From Fulvivirgaceae bacterium JP3-4 (lineage in GTDB: Bacteria; Bacteroidota; Bacteroidia; Cytophagales; Cyclobacteriaceae): 64,000 bases of DNA. The stretch spans positions 2,170,001 through 2,234,000 of the forward strand of contig JARKND010000001.1 of assembly GCA_029309925.1 (NCBI GenBank). Direction: 5' to 3'. Under the pieces are notes generated by a model. That model did no database searches. It saw only the letters and a program-made list of their open reading frames with translations, and was not told the origin of the DNA. Positions 1 through 9,146 of the stretch are shown here, piece by piece. Numbering within the stretch: the first letter of the stretch is position 1; each line of letters starts with the position of its first letter. Both the position numbers and the translations under genes were made by a program.

Positions 1-739
1 TCACTTCGCGCAGGGTTTCGAATAGATTTATTTTCGAAGCTTCATTGAAAACTCCCAGCCATTTTTCTGACCACGCCAACACAAAATCTTTCGAGAGATT
101 CGCGCGGGAACCCATATATCTTAACAAATGCTTCCTGTGAAGATATAGTTGCTCTCCATTTGCAAATGGGATATCGATTGATCTCAATTCGGAAAGCGCT
201 GATTCGTCATTCTTTTTTCCAGCTTCTTTTTTCAGGAGTTCAAGCGCCATTCTTTCGCTTTGCTGCTGATGAATCATACTGCCGATCGTGATGAATGCTT
301 CAATCTGCTGCGGTCTTGATCGGACAAGGTGAAAGCCAAGCGCTGTGCCCCACGAATGTCCCGCCAGGTAAAGTTTCTGACGGTGAAAGTGGGTAAGAAG
401 CGAGTCCACAACTTGTTCGGCATCCTGCTCAAGCAGTTCGAGGCTGAACGGTTGAGGCGATGAGTTCCGCGCAAGCGTTTCTCCGACTTCGCGCTGATCC
501 CAGTGAACAACCACAAAATGATCATAAAGCTGACCGGAGAATTTTTTTGCATAGGGCATCACGGAGTTCCCAGGACCTCCGTGCAAGAAAAGAAATAATG
601 GTTTTTGGGAATCATTCCCCTTCACCCAAACCACTTGTTTCAAACTTCCAACCGTCCACTCAAACCGCTGGTCGATCGGCTGCTGGCCACAACAGGTGAT
701 GGTAACGAGGAGAGCAATAAATGAAAATACGGTCTTCAT
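1..739 (-). CDS. alpha/beta hydrolase, proline iminopeptidase-like (3' end cut by window)
   Basis: Reading the minus strand from an ATG at 739 gives about 246 codons without a stop up to the window edge, so the C-terminus is missing. The N-terminus is a hydrophobic leader ending in a Cys pair (residues 16-17), which suggests a lipoprotein or exported enzyme. HGGPG (53-57) forms the oxyanion hole, WDQRE (80-84) is the usual strand after it in proline iminopeptidases, and GHSWG (127-131) holds the nucleophile Ser129. The catalytic Asp and His would lie partly beyond the window. By family it hydrolyses a small amide or ester; the substrate cannot be told. The start fits because the signal sequence begins directly there. 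Confidence 0.85.
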   Translation of the reverse strand, partial: MKTVFSFIALLVTITCCGQQPIDQRFEWTVGSLKQVVWVKGNDSQKPLFLFLHGGPGNSVMPYAKKFSGQLYDHFVVVHWDQREVGETLARNSSPQPFSLELLEQDAEQVVDSLLTHFHRQKLYLAGHSWGTALGFHLVRSRPQQIEAFITIGSMIHQQQSERMALELLKKEAGKKNDESALSELRSIDIPFANGEQLYLHRKHLLRYMGSRANLSKDFVLAWSEKWLGVFNEASKINLFETLREV

Positions 740-800
740 CCAGGCAAGGCAGTATGTAAAGATACAGCTTATCGCCATTGGATGTGCAAAGGTGTAATGT

Positions 801-1184
801 TCAGAAGGTTTTCGCGAAGTTTAAGATCTGTAGCATGGTAACGATGACGGACACAATCGCCATCAGGCTGATGATGAGAAACGCAATCGCTTTGCCTCCC
901 AGATCTGCATGCTGCACTGGAATGAGTTTGAAGATCGTCTGCAACGTTTTAGTTGAGCGCCACGAAAACACGCAAAGCAGTGCAAAAGAGAGAATAATTC
1001 CAAAGACTGCAAGTGCTTCATTGCCCTGAGCAAGAAAGTAGGCACTCACAATTGAAATCAACCCCGATGTTCCACCAGACGCAAGCGCTGTTTTGGCTTT
1101 CATGCCAATAAAGATTACCGCAGTGATCCCGCAAAGGATGAGAAACGTTCCGTAAAGGTAGAGTATAGACGAGGATGAATACAT
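801..1184 (-). CDS. TMEM14-like small integral membrane protein
   Basis: A 127-residue, very hydrophobic protein with about four membrane segments. The first half (ILYLYG...) followed by a Gly/Ala/Ser-rich stretch and a short loop resembles the TMEM14/UPF0136 family, whose bacterial members have no settled role. The open frame extends upstream to 1265, but that extension is poorly hydrophobic and runs toward repeat-like DNA, so the ATG at 1184 is preferred. It sits alone between the hydrolase and the acylase. The family assignment rests on general appearance only. Confidence 0.6.
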   Translation of the reverse strand: MYSSSSILYLYGTFLILCGITAVIFIGMKAKTALASGGTSGLISIVSAYFLAQGNEALAVFGIILSFALLCVFSWRSTKTLQTIFKLIPVQHADLGGKAIAFLIISLMAIVSVIVTMLQILNFAKTF

Positions 1185-1539
1185 TCGGAGTTTTTTGTTA
1201 ACCGCGAAAGATACTAGAAAGCCATCAGGAATTGCAAAACAGAATGCTTTCGATGTAGAAAGCACTTAAATAGAAAGCACCTAACTTCTAATGCCTCATG
1301 CCTAATTCCGAATGCCCAATGACTTCTGACATTGACAAAGCCGCATCCGTAGTGTAAGCTGCGTTCGCGAGCTGGTTAATCCGTCCATCCGAAGCGAGCC
1401 GCTGGCACGCCTTTTATCTTATATAAAGCAGCTTAAGTTTCTTAAGCACACTAACCAATTCCTTTTTATCTGACTTGAATTTGGGTGAAGCTTTTCTCAT
1501 CCAGCCTGAATGATTTTGCGGTTTTTAGATGTATGGCTT
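1185..1539. other. intergenic region with short degenerate array
   Basis: This 355-base gap between divergent genes has no convincing ORF. At about 1275-1325 it holds a short array built on a CTAATGCC unit, a type seen again near 29,760. The rest is AT-rich before the acylase start and could hold its promoter, but no clear Bacteroidota -33/-7 element could be fixed. Confidence 0.4.
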
Positions 1540-3774
1540 ATGAGAAAGTTGTTAGCGCTCGTCATCGTGATTTGTATTACTGCCTCTGCTTTCGCACAGC
1601 AGACCCGGCAGGCAGAAAAGAACCGTTCAAAGCACAAAAACTCACCGATTGAACATCCGCTTCACGGAAAAATATCTGTAATCGAGCCGGATGAAAATTC
1701 AATTGACCCTTCTGCTATCGATATTATCAGAGATGCGTATGGCGTTCCCCATATTTTTGCGAAGACCGATGCTGAAGTAGCTTATGGCCTTGCATGGGCT
1801 CATTCAGAAGACGATTTTCAGACGATCCAAAAATCATTTCTGGCGAGTAAAAGTATGCTCGGTCTTCAAACCGGAAGGGATGGAGCTACCATCGATTATA
1901 TCGTGAGCCTGTTGAGAATCCGCGAGCTTGTCGACAGCATGTATGATGGCTCTATATCAGATTATTACAAAGCAGTGCTCGAAGGATATTGTGAAGGCTT
2001 TAATGCCTATGCGAGAACACATCCGAAAGAAGTTCTCGAAAAACGGGCATTTCCAATTACACCGAAAGATGTTATTGGCTACTCAGTGTTGCAGCTTGCC
2101 ATTGGCTGTGGCGTTGACGAAGCGCTGAAGAAAATCTACGGTGGCAAAGCCGATCTCGCATTTGACGTTGACCGGATAGAAGAACAATCTCCCAATGCAT
2201 TCGATACTCCGCAGGGGTCTAATGCATTTGCCTTCAATTCGAAGAAAACCTCAGACGGGAAAGTTTATCTCGCGATCAATACACATCACCCGCTGGAAGG
2301 CCAGGTAGCGTGGTATGAAGTCCATTTGTCGAGCGAGCAAGGCTGGAACATCGTGGGCGCATTGTTTCCAGGCTCACCGGTAATTTTCACGGGCGTGAAC
2401 GAGCATCTCGCCTGGACACACACCGTCAACCATCCTGACAAGCTTGACATCTACCAGCTCGAAATGAATCCCGACAACCGGCTTCAGTACAAAGTTGATG
2501 GCGAATGGCTGACCCTCAAAGAAGATATCGTGAAACTAAAAGTAAAAGTTCCGGGCTTTAACCTTCACATGAAGAAGAAAGCGTACTGGAGTATCTATGG
2601 ACCAACTGTGATAACAGAGCGTGGTGTGTTCTCTATCCGCACCGCTGGACTGATGGACATCCGCGGACTGGAGCAATGGTTCTGGATGAACAAGGCTACA
2701 GGTTTTAAAAGCTTTATGAAGGCGTTGAAGATGGAAGCGCTGCCCGGATACAATGTCGTGTATGGCGATCGTTATGACACCATCTATTATCTCAGCAACG
2801 GACGACTTCCGATCCGTGAAACGGGCTACAACTGGAAGTCAACCCTTCCGGGCAACACATCAAAAACGCTCTGGACAAAAATATATCCGATCGAAAGTCT
2901 GCCGCAGGTCCTGAACCCGCCAAGCGGATACGTTTACAACGCCAATCATTCTCCATTCAACGCAACGGCTGCGGCTGACAACATCAGGGCGACAGACTAC
3001 GATTCACTGATGGGCTATGAAACCCATGACAACAATCGCAGCATTCGCGTGATGGAACTGATGGCAGCAATGGAACGCGTCAGTTATTCAGATTTTAAAA
3101 AGATCAAATACGACCTGCAGCTTCCGGATTCGCTCGCCTTTCCTGTGGATATCAACCAATTATTCAAGCTTGATGAAAGGGAGTATCCGCAGATCGCAGA
3201 CATGATCACTACACTGAAGGCATGGGATCGCAAAGGTACTGTTGACAGTAAAGGTGCTGCGGCATTCGCGGTATTCTTTTACCAGGTGGCGGACCGTTAC
3301 AAGCAAAATCCTACCTTCCGGCACATGACAGAAGGAGACTGCGCTGAGACACTCCTGTATGTAAAAAATTACTTCATGAGAAACTTCGGCAAAACGAATG
3401 TAACACTAGGCGAATATCAGCGGCTTGAGCGTGACGAGATTTCAATTCCATTGCCGGGCTTGCCCGATGTGCTTGCCGCGATGTATGCAACGCCTTCGGA
3501 CAACGGCAGGGTGAAGGGCGCTGTTGGCGAGTGTTACATCGGCCTGATCCAGTTTTCGAAAAATGGCCCCGAGATCGAAACGGTTAATTGCTTCGGGGCA
3601 TCGAACCGCAGGGGAAGCCGTCACTACGCTGACCAGATGGAACTCTTCCAGCAACAGAAAACAAAAAAGATGTCGCTGAACCGCGATGAAGTGATCCGCG
3701 AAGCAAAAACGATTTACCACCCGCAGGTGATGCAACGCCTGTCACAGTCAGCCCGCGCCACAAGACGAAGGTAA
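1540..3774 (+). CDS. penicillin acylase family N-terminal nucleophile hydrolase (acyl-homoserine-lactone acylase-like)
   Basis: A 744-residue precursor. A signal peptide (about 1-20, ending AFAQQ) directs it to the periplasm. The alpha chain carries DAYGVPHIFA (about 65-74), the usual start of the family. The GSNAFAF motif at 226-232 marks the autocatalytic cleavage site; Ser227 (codon at 2218) would become the N-terminal nucleophile of the beta chain. The NTHHP motif and the FTGVNEHLAWTHT segment that follow are typical of the beta chain. Members cleave amide bonds of penicillins, acyl-homoserine lactones or cyclic lipopeptides, and the substrate here is unknown. The frame is open from 1510, but the ATG at 1540 starts directly before the signal peptide and is preferred. 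It appears to be a single-gene unit. Confidence 0.9.
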   Translation: MRKLLALVIVICITASAFAQQTRQAEKNRSKHKNSPIEHPLHGKISVIEPDENSIDPSAIDIIRDAYGVPHIFAKTDAEVAYGLAWAHSEDDFQTIQKSFLASKSMLGLQTGRDGATIDYIVSLLRIRELVDSMYDGSISDYYKAVLEGYCEGFNAYARTHPKEVLEKRAFPITPKDVIGYSVLQLAIGCGVDEALKKIYGGKADLAFDVDRIEEQSPNAFDTPQGSNAFAFNSKKTSDGKVYLAINTHHPLEGQVAWYEVHLSSEQGWNIVGALFPGSPVIFTGVNEHLAWTHTVNHPDKLDIYQLEMNPDNRLQYKVDGEWLTLKEDIVKLKVKVPGFNLHMKKKAYWSIYGPTVITERGVFSIRTAGLMDIRGLEQWFWMNKATGFKSFMKALKMEALPGYNVVYGDRYDTIYYLSNGRLPIRETGYNWKSTLPGNTSKTLWTKIYPIESLPQVLNPPSGYVYNANHSPFNATAAADNIRATDYDSLMGYETHDNNRSIRVMELMAAMERVSYSDFKKIKYDLQLPDSLAFPVDINQLFKLDEREYPQIADMITTLKAWDRKGTVDSKGAAAFAVFFYQVADRYKQNPTFRHMTEGDCAETLLYVKNYFMRNFGKTNVTLGEYQRLERDEISIPLPGLPDVLAAMYATPSDNGRVKGAVGECYIGLIQFSKNGPEIETVNCFGASNRRGSRHYADQMELFQQQKTKKMSLNRDEVIREAKTIYHPQVMQRLSQSARATRRR

Positions 3775-3776
3775 AA

Positions 3777-4187
3777 CTATGCTTCCTTGATTTTCATAAG
3801 GCACCACATTTCCTCATCGGACTTGTACCATTCAATTGCAGGCTGCGTCAGGTCGATGCTGGGATCGCTCATCATTTTTTCAAAGATGTCTTTGATCGAT
3901 GCGACTTTCGGCATCCAGTCTTTCAGAACTTCGCGCAGATATTTTCCTTTTGGAATAGTAAACTCACGTGCACTATACTGCGAAGCTTCATGAAGTTCCC
4001 GCTGCTCTGCAGCCGCGAAATAAACTATGCTGTTTCCTTCCATCCAGCTAATGCCGTAATAACTTCGCTGATCCCCATTGGAAATCTGCTTCATCAGCAA
4101 GTCAAAGGCCTCGCCAACATTTTCAGGAAAGGTGTGTACCTGCAGCCCGAACACTTTTGTTTCGTTATTCAAAGTTGTTATGTCCAT
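3777..4187 (-). CDS. GyrI-like / AraC effector-binding domain protein
   Basis: A 136-residue soluble protein. The pattern of an N-terminal strand with VFGLQVHTFPENV, a central YYGISW segment and a C-terminal EWYKSDEEMW resembles the GyrI-like small-molecule-binding fold (SOUL/AraC effector-binding type) found alone or fused to regulators. There is no DNA-binding domain. Its stop lies 2 bases from the end of the convergent acylase, and its start faces the ArsR gene 150 bases away. It may bind a ligand for that regulator, but this is only suggested by position. Confidence 0.55.
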   Translation of the reverse strand: MDITTLNNETKVFGLQVHTFPENVGEAFDLLMKQISNGDQRSYYGISWMEGNSIVYFAAAEQRELHEASQYSAREFTIPKGKYLREVLKDWMPKVASIKDIFEKMMSDPSIDLTQPAIEWYKSDEEMWCLMKIKEA

Positions 4188-4339
4188 AAGGTGATTATTG
4201 CATGCAAGCTATACAACGAACTGCATTGATAGCATGGCCTCATGCGTCAAAAGGGTGGGGCGGATGCGACATTAAATTTTTTGAAGAAGCTATTGGAAAC
4301 CATATGGTTCCCTTTTATATTTGTTCAACGACACGAACA

Positions 4340-4696
4340 ATGATAGTCCGCAGAGACGTTTTTCAGGCAATTGCAGACCCCACCAGGCGGGAAATTATTC
4401 ACATGCTCTCGCTGCAGTCGCAGAACCTGAGCAGCGTAGTAAACGAGTTTAACGTAAGCAGACCGGCTATAGCAAAGCACTTGCGCATTCTCACGGAGTG
4501 CGGGTTAGTTGAAGTCCGTGCGGCAGGCCGCGAGAAATTCTTTCATGCAAAGCTGCAACGCCTGCGCGAGGTTTCCCAATGGACTGATCAATACAAGGTG
4601 TTCTGGTCACAAAAGCTGGACGCACTCGGAAAGTTTCTCGAACAGGAAACAACTCCACGCAAAAAATCAAAAACCACTAAAAATCATAAAAAATGA
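4340..4696 (+). CDS. ArsR-family winged-helix transcriptional regulator
   Basis: A 118-residue repressor-like protein. The phrase VFQAIADPTRREIIHML is the classic first helix of ArsR proteins paired with SRPBCC genes; the recognition region is VNEFNVSRPAIAKHLRIL, followed by the wing GLVEVRAAGREKFFHA. No Cys metal-binding motif is present in the DNA-binding helix, so metal sensing is unlikely. A longer open frame starts at 4202, but the family begins at the ATG at 4340. The stop overlaps the start of the next gene by ATGA, so the two are translationally coupled. This pair type is very common and is usually self-repressing. Confidence 0.9.
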   Translation: MIVRRDVFQAIADPTRREIIHMLSLQSQNLSSVVNEFNVSRPAIAKHLRILTECGLVEVRAAGREKFFHAKLQRLREVSQWTDQYKVFWSQKLDALGKFLEQETTPRKKSKTTKNHKK

Positions 4697-5520
4697 AAGC
4701 TGAGCCGATTGTCTTTGAGCGCACTTACAATGCTCCGATCAAAAAGGTATGGAAGGCCATCACCGACAAAAACGACATGAAACAATGGTACTTCGAAATG
4801 TCGGACTTTAAGCCCGAGGTCGGATTCGAATTCAGCTTTGAAGGTGGAACGGAAAATAAGACATATGTCCACTTGTGTAAAGTGGTTGAAGTGGTGCCGG
4901 GCAAAAAGCTTAAACACAGCTGGCGTTATCAGGGTTATGAGGGCAATTCGTTTGTGACATGGGAACTGTTCGAGGAGGGTAAAAATAGAACACGCGTAAA
5001 GCTGACCCATGAGGGCCTCGAGACATTTCCACAACTACCCGATTTTGCAAAAAACAACTTCGTTCAGGGTTGGACAGAAATCACTGGCGTGCTGTTGCTT
5101 GAATTCGTTGAAGTCGCTGATATCATTAAGACGTTGGACGTTGGCGTTTCACCAGATCAGCTCTGGCCTTTGCTTATAACGGTGGATGCAGTGACGCAAT
5201 GGGCGGAAGGCTTTTCCGGTGGTTCCACGGTGGAGTCAGACTTCAGGAAGGGATCATCGATTGTATGGAAAGACAACACCGGAACGGTGGGCGCGCGCGG
5301 CATCGTCAGCGAACGCGATGAAAATAAAAAACTGGTTTTCACTTACTTCGAAGATGGAGAGCAGCCCAATCCCGATTCCTACAAGGAAGAATTTATCCTT
5401 AACGGAAATAATGGACAAACAACCCTGTCGATAAAAGCAGGACCCCTTTCGAAAAAATATGTCAAGATGCACGACCCGCTCTGGGACGAGGTCGTCATCA
5501 AACTCAAGGGAATGATCTGA
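4693..5520 (+). CDS. double SRPBCC (AHSA1-like) domain protein
   Basis: A 275-residue protein with two tandem START/Bet v1-like (SRPBCC) domains. The first (about 3-135) begins VFERTYNAPIKKVWKAITD and includes LFEEGKNRTRVKLTHEG. The second (about 138-275) restarts with IIKTLDVGVSPDQLWPLLIT and has VTQWAEGF. Such domains bind hydrophobic ligands or act as Aha1-like factors. Usually each domain is a separate gene next to an ArsR repressor; here two are joined in one chain. The start overlaps the ArsR stop by 4 bases, which means shared expression. Confidence 0.88.
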   Translation: MKAEPIVFERTYNAPIKKVWKAITDKNDMKQWYFEMSDFKPEVGFEFSFEGGTENKTYVHLCKVVEVVPGKKLKHSWRYQGYEGNSFVTWELFEEGKNRTRVKLTHEGLETFPQLPDFAKNNFVQGWTEITGVLLLEFVEVADIIKTLDVGVSPDQLWPLLITVDAVTQWAEGFSGGSTVESDFRKGSSIVWKDNTGTVGARGIVSERDENKKLVFTYFEDGEQPNPDSYKEEFILNGNNGQTTLSIKAGPLSKKYVKMHDPLWDEVVIKLKGMI

Positions 5521-5658
5521 TTAACAAACGCGAAACCCGCAACCCGAAACGCTGAACACGAAACCCGTAACCTCAAACCCGAAAGCCTGAACTATAACCC
5601 AGCGTTCCTTGTTTCCATTTGTCTGTCAGGTGTTGTAACTTGACTGAGCACCTTCCAA
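5521..5658. repeat. degenerate AACCCGAAACCC-type array
   Basis: Between 5527 and 5594 the gap is filled by six or so imperfect copies of a roughly 10-base unit of the form AACCCGAAAC/GAAACCCGTA. The same family appears near 17,690 and at 27,132-27,192. No coding potential is visible. Confidence 0.6.
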
Positions 5659-7455
5659 ATGAAAACCAGAAACATTTTTGCTGTTGCGTTGAAAACCATA
5701 TCGTTCGCATGGGATACGAACAGGACAGCTTTCATCGCGATCATGCTTCTCAATATTTTTATGGGCTCGATCGTATACCTTCAGTACACGAGCTTCTCAA
5801 ACATCGTTGATGAGATCGTACGCATCAAGCAAGGGGCGTCTGATTATGGCCCGCTTATCACGGCTTCCACCGTGCTGGGTTTGTCCTTCCTCGTTCCGAC
5901 AGTGGTTGGCAATATCCTGGGCTATGTGCGGGTGAAGTACAGAATGCAGCAAAGTATTCAGCTTGAGATGCACAAGATCGAAAAGCAGGGCGCGCTTGAC
6001 ATCGGCACAATTGAAAGCAACTCTTACCAGACCTTGCTGCGTGGCGCCCAGGAGTGGGGAAGTGGCAGTGTGATGAACCTCCAGGATTTCTTCTTCACCT
6101 CGGCTTCAAGTTTCGCGGGTATTATCACTTCTATGATTATCCTGTGGTCGCTGAATGCGTGGCTTGTACTCTTCGCAGTGCTCGCATCCCTTCCGGTGTA
6201 TTTCTTTTACAAGAAGTATAGTATGGAAGTTTTCCGCATCCGGTACCTGGCTGTGGACGACCATCGCGTGATCGGCAACCGCATCTCACACTTCGAAGAA
6301 TTACAAAAGGCTGTCGATGTCATTTTGTTAAAGCTAAAGGGCTGGCTGAAAGATCAGATCCGTGACAAAAAGCAATCGTACAATGAAAAAGTCGCTGCCG
6401 CGGAAAAGAAAAAGTCACTTTCTTACAGCGCGCTCAGCCTATGGTACCTGCTATTCCTTTTTTCTGCCATTGCGTTGATGACGCGCGAGGCACTTGCAGG
6501 CTCCATTGCAGTTGGTGGACTTCTTCTGGCCTTCAACACCTATACACGATTTTATCAAACCATTAATGGCTACGTGGAATCGATTTCATTTTCCGAAGAA
6601 GCAGCACGGTATGCAGCACGCTGGTTCGAACTGTTTGACCTGAAACCGAAAATTGTGTCGAAAGAAAATGCAGAACGAGTCTCTTTCGAAAAGCCTCCAT
6701 TGGTAGAATTCAGGAATGTCTCGTTTCGGTACCCGAGCGAAGAAACCGAATTGCCTTATGTGCTGAAGAACCTTTCCTTCACCATTAACCCGGGAGAGAA
6801 AGTTGCCATCGTTGGAATCAACGGTGCGGGCAAAACTACCTTGATCAAATTGCTGTGCAGGGTTTACGATCCGACAGAAGGCGTAATCCTCATCAATGGA
6901 AAAGACCTGCGCGACCTGAGCCTCGAAGACTGGCAAAGCGCGATCGGCATACTCTTCCAGGATTTCCCGGTTTACAATTTGACGATCCGCGAGTCTATTG
7001 GCATTGGCCGCATTGCCGATCATGTGGACGAAGACCGCCTCAAACGCGCGGCATTTTACTCCGGTGCAGATGAATTCATCACCGACTACGATCAACTGAT
7101 CTGGAAAGAGTTTAAAGGCGGAATCGACCTTTCAAAAGGTCAGCACCAGCGCATGGCTGTAGCGCGGATGTTCTACCGGAACGCGATGATCACGATCCTC
7201 GATGAACCCACCGCTTCCATCGATGCTGTGACTGAAGAAAAGATTTTCAGTGCGCTTGAAAAACACATGGAAGGCAAGACAGTAATTCTCATAACACACC
7301 GGTTCAGTACGGTAAAAAATGCAGACAAGATCCTCATGCTGGAACATGGCGAAATAATTGAGCAGGGTTCCCACAAGACACTGATGGCCATCCAAGGGAA
7401 ATACGAGGAGCTCTACACCATGCAGGCCAGGCGTTACCTGGAGACGGAGGCGTGA
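5659..7455 (+). CDS. ABC transporter, fused permease and ATPase (exporter type)
   Basis: A 598-residue half-transporter that should work as a homodimer in the inner membrane. The transmembrane domain (about 20-310) has around six helices. The nucleotide-binding domain (about 345-590) has Walker A GINGAGKT (386-393), Q-loop FQDFPVYN (433-440), signature LSKGQ (491-495), Walker B ITILDEP (511-517) and the switch His in ITHR. The signature has Lys in place of the first Gly of LSGGQ. The substrate is unknown; exporters of this build move lipids, peptides or drugs. It stands alone, flanked by repeat arrays on both sides. Confidence 0.92.
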   Translation: MKTRNIFAVALKTISFAWDTNRTAFIAIMLLNIFMGSIVYLQYTSFSNIVDEIVRIKQGASDYGPLITASTVLGLSFLVPTVVGNILGYVRVKYRMQQSIQLEMHKIEKQGALDIGTIESNSYQTLLRGAQEWGSGSVMNLQDFFFTSASSFAGIITSMIILWSLNAWLVLFAVLASLPVYFFYKKYSMEVFRIRYLAVDDHRVIGNRISHFEELQKAVDVILLKLKGWLKDQIRDKKQSYNEKVAAAEKKKSLSYSALSLWYLLFLFSAIALMTREALAGSIAVGGLLLAFNTYTRFYQTINGYVESISFSEEAARYAARWFELFDLKPKIVSKENAERVSFEKPPLVEFRNVSFRYPSEETELPYVLKNLSFTINPGEKVAIVGINGAGKTTLIKLLCRVYDPTEGVILINGKDLRDLSLEDWQSAIGILFQDFPVYNLTIRESIGIGRIADHVDEDRLKRAAFYSGADEFITDYDQLIWKEFKGGIDLSKGQHQRMAVARMFYRNAMITILDEPTASIDAVTEEKIFSALEKHMEGKTVILITHRFSTVKNADKILMLEHGEIIEQGSHKTLMAIQGKYEELYTMQARRYLETEA

Positions 7456-7859
7456 AATGTGTTCAGGTGGTCATGTGTTAAGGTGCTCATGAGAATTGTG
7501 TTAAAGTGTTAATGTGTTAGGGTGCTAATGTTTCGTGCATGCCACTAAGACACCAAGAACACCAGGCAGCACTAAGAAAGTTGCGCCACATCCTTCGTGT
7601 ACCTTGGAGTCTTGGTGCCTTTGTGGCTATAAAGTGGTGCAGGGTTTCCCAAGCGCGCTCCGGAATTGTGTTAAAGTGTTAAGGTGCTAATGTCCTGTCC
7701 GAACGCGAGTGACTAAAAAATCATGCAACACAACTTCGCGGTCGCCACGACAACACATCCCCATTAACACATCAACACATTAACACATGTACACATGAAC
7801 TCATCAAAACTTGACCGGTTGCATTATAATCCTGATCTTTTCAGGCAAATCCTTCGGGC
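7456..7859. repeat. intergenic inverted arrays: GTGTTAATG arms around a CACCAAG hairpin
   Basis: No gene. The left arm (7459-7530) is made of imperfect GTGTTAAGGTGCTAATG-like units; the right arm (about 7755-7797) is the reverse type (ACACATTAACACAT). Between them, 7540-7634 forms a second inverted pair, with CACTAAGACACCAAGAACACC on the left and a matching GTCTTGGTGCCTTTGTGGC on the right. A further short left-type copy sits at 7669-7692. The nested arms could fold into a long cruciform or RNA hairpin between the ABC exporter and bestrophin genes. Confidence 0.65.
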
Positions 7860-8867
7860 ATGTATATCAAACGTTATTTCAGTTACCAGATACTTTATTT
7901 CATTTCGTGGCGCATGGTGCTGTGGTCACTCTTCACAGGACTTCTCGCCCTGTACACGTATGTCTACCTCGGCTGGAGGTGGGTGGCTATTCCGTGGCTT
8001 CCGGTATCGTTGATAGGTACCGCTGTCGCGTTCTATGTCGGTTTCAAAAACAACCAGTCATACGATCGCGTATGGGAGGCAAGGAAAGTGTGGGGGAGTA
8101 TCGTAAACCTTAGCAGATCTTTCGCAGCTGCCGCGCGTGCTTTTGTGGTCCCCGAAGGCGGTACAAAAGAACAGATCGATGATGAGATCCGCCTGATCCT
8201 TTACCGTCACATTGCCTGGCTCCATGCAATGAAGCACGCGATGCGGCAGCGCACAGGATGGGAACACAACCTGGTGGCCAGTGAACGCCAGCGCAGGTAT
8301 TTCCAAAAGCGAATTGACTTTTCATCATTCGAAACAGATGCGAGCCTCTGCCTGTCGAAGCAAGAGCTTGAATGGATCAAGACCAAAAAAAACGCAGCCA
8401 CACAACTCCTCGATCGCCAGTCTCAGCATCTGGCGGAACTCAGAAGCCGGAAGTGGATAGATGAATATAAGCATGTGGAGTTGCAGCGCCTGATCACCGA
8501 CATGTATGCCGAACAGGGCGCGACAGAACGGATTAAAAACACACCGCTGCCGCGACAGTATTCAACTTCGAGTCACATTTTCATTTTGATCTTCACGTAC
8601 CTGCTTCCCTTCGCGATGCTCAATGAATTTGAGAAACTCGATGGCGGTAAGCTGATCTGGCTGATGCTGCCTTTCAACCTGATTGTGTCGTGGGTATTTT
8701 CGTTAATGGAATATACTGGCGACTACAGCGAAAATCCCTTCGAAGGTCTTCTCAACGATGTTCCGATCTACAGCATTGTCAGAAACATCGAGATCGATAT
8801 CCGTGACATGATGGGAGAGACGAATTTACCCGAGCGGATGAAGCCTGTAGTGGATGTGTTATTTTAA
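7860..8867 (+). CDS. bestrophin-family ion channel (UPF0187)
   Basis: A 335-residue membrane protein of the bacterial bestrophin family, homologues of which form pentameric anion or cation channels. The N-terminal region has two hydrophobic segments, the second followed by the family hallmark GFKNNQSYDRVWEARK with WGSIVNLSR. A second pair of hydrophobic segments lies at about 238-285, and the C-terminal PTSIY-like region reads DVPIYSIVRNIEIDIRDMMGE. Length is normal. The ATG at 7860 is chosen because the family starts with a short basic/aromatic stretch (MYIKRYFSYQ). It stands alone between array-filled gaps. Confidence 0.92.
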   Translation: MYIKRYFSYQILYFISWRMVLWSLFTGLLALYTYVYLGWRWVAIPWLPVSLIGTAVAFYVGFKNNQSYDRVWEARKVWGSIVNLSRSFAAAARAFVVPEGGTKEQIDDEIRLILYRHIAWLHAMKHAMRQRTGWEHNLVASERQRRYFQKRIDFSSFETDASLCLSKQELEWIKTKKNAATQLLDRQSQHLAELRSRKWIDEYKHVELQRLITDMYAEQGATERIKNTPLPRQYSTSSHIFILIFTYLLPFAMLNEFEKLDGGKLIWLMLPFNLIVSWVFSLMEYTGDYSENPFEGLLNDVPIYSIVRNIEIDIRDMMGETNLPERMKPVVDVLF

Positions 8868-9146
8868 AAATGTGCGCATGTGTTCAGGTGCTCCTGTGCT
8901 CATGGGTGTACTGTTTCTTTCGCGAGCAGGCTCGACAATTGTGTTGAAGTGTTAGGGTGTTAAGGTGCTAATGTTCCTGCCTGAAAGCGAGTAGGAAAAA
9001 GAATGTCCATCACAACTTCAACGCGTAACGGAACACCTTCTGTGACTACCATTAACACATTAACACATTCAACAAATCAACATATTAACACGAAACCCGA
9101 AACCCGATCACCCGCGCACATGAGTACATGAACACCTGCGCACTTC
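8868..9146. repeat. intergenic inverted arrays, second copy
   Basis: The gap between convergent genes has the same design as the gap before the bestrophin gene: units of the GTGTTAAGGTGCTAATG type at 8876-8975 and opposite ACATTAACACATT units at 9050-9135, with a short stretch of AACCCGAAACCCG near 9090-9105. No ORF. It could act as a bidirectional terminator through the hairpin, but no T-run was seen. Confidence 0.6.

Noticed and set aside
6586-7095. 169-codon minus-strand frame within the ABC exporter
   Set aside because: It is antisense to Walker A and flanking sequences of a well-supported gene; codon patterns fit the plus strand.
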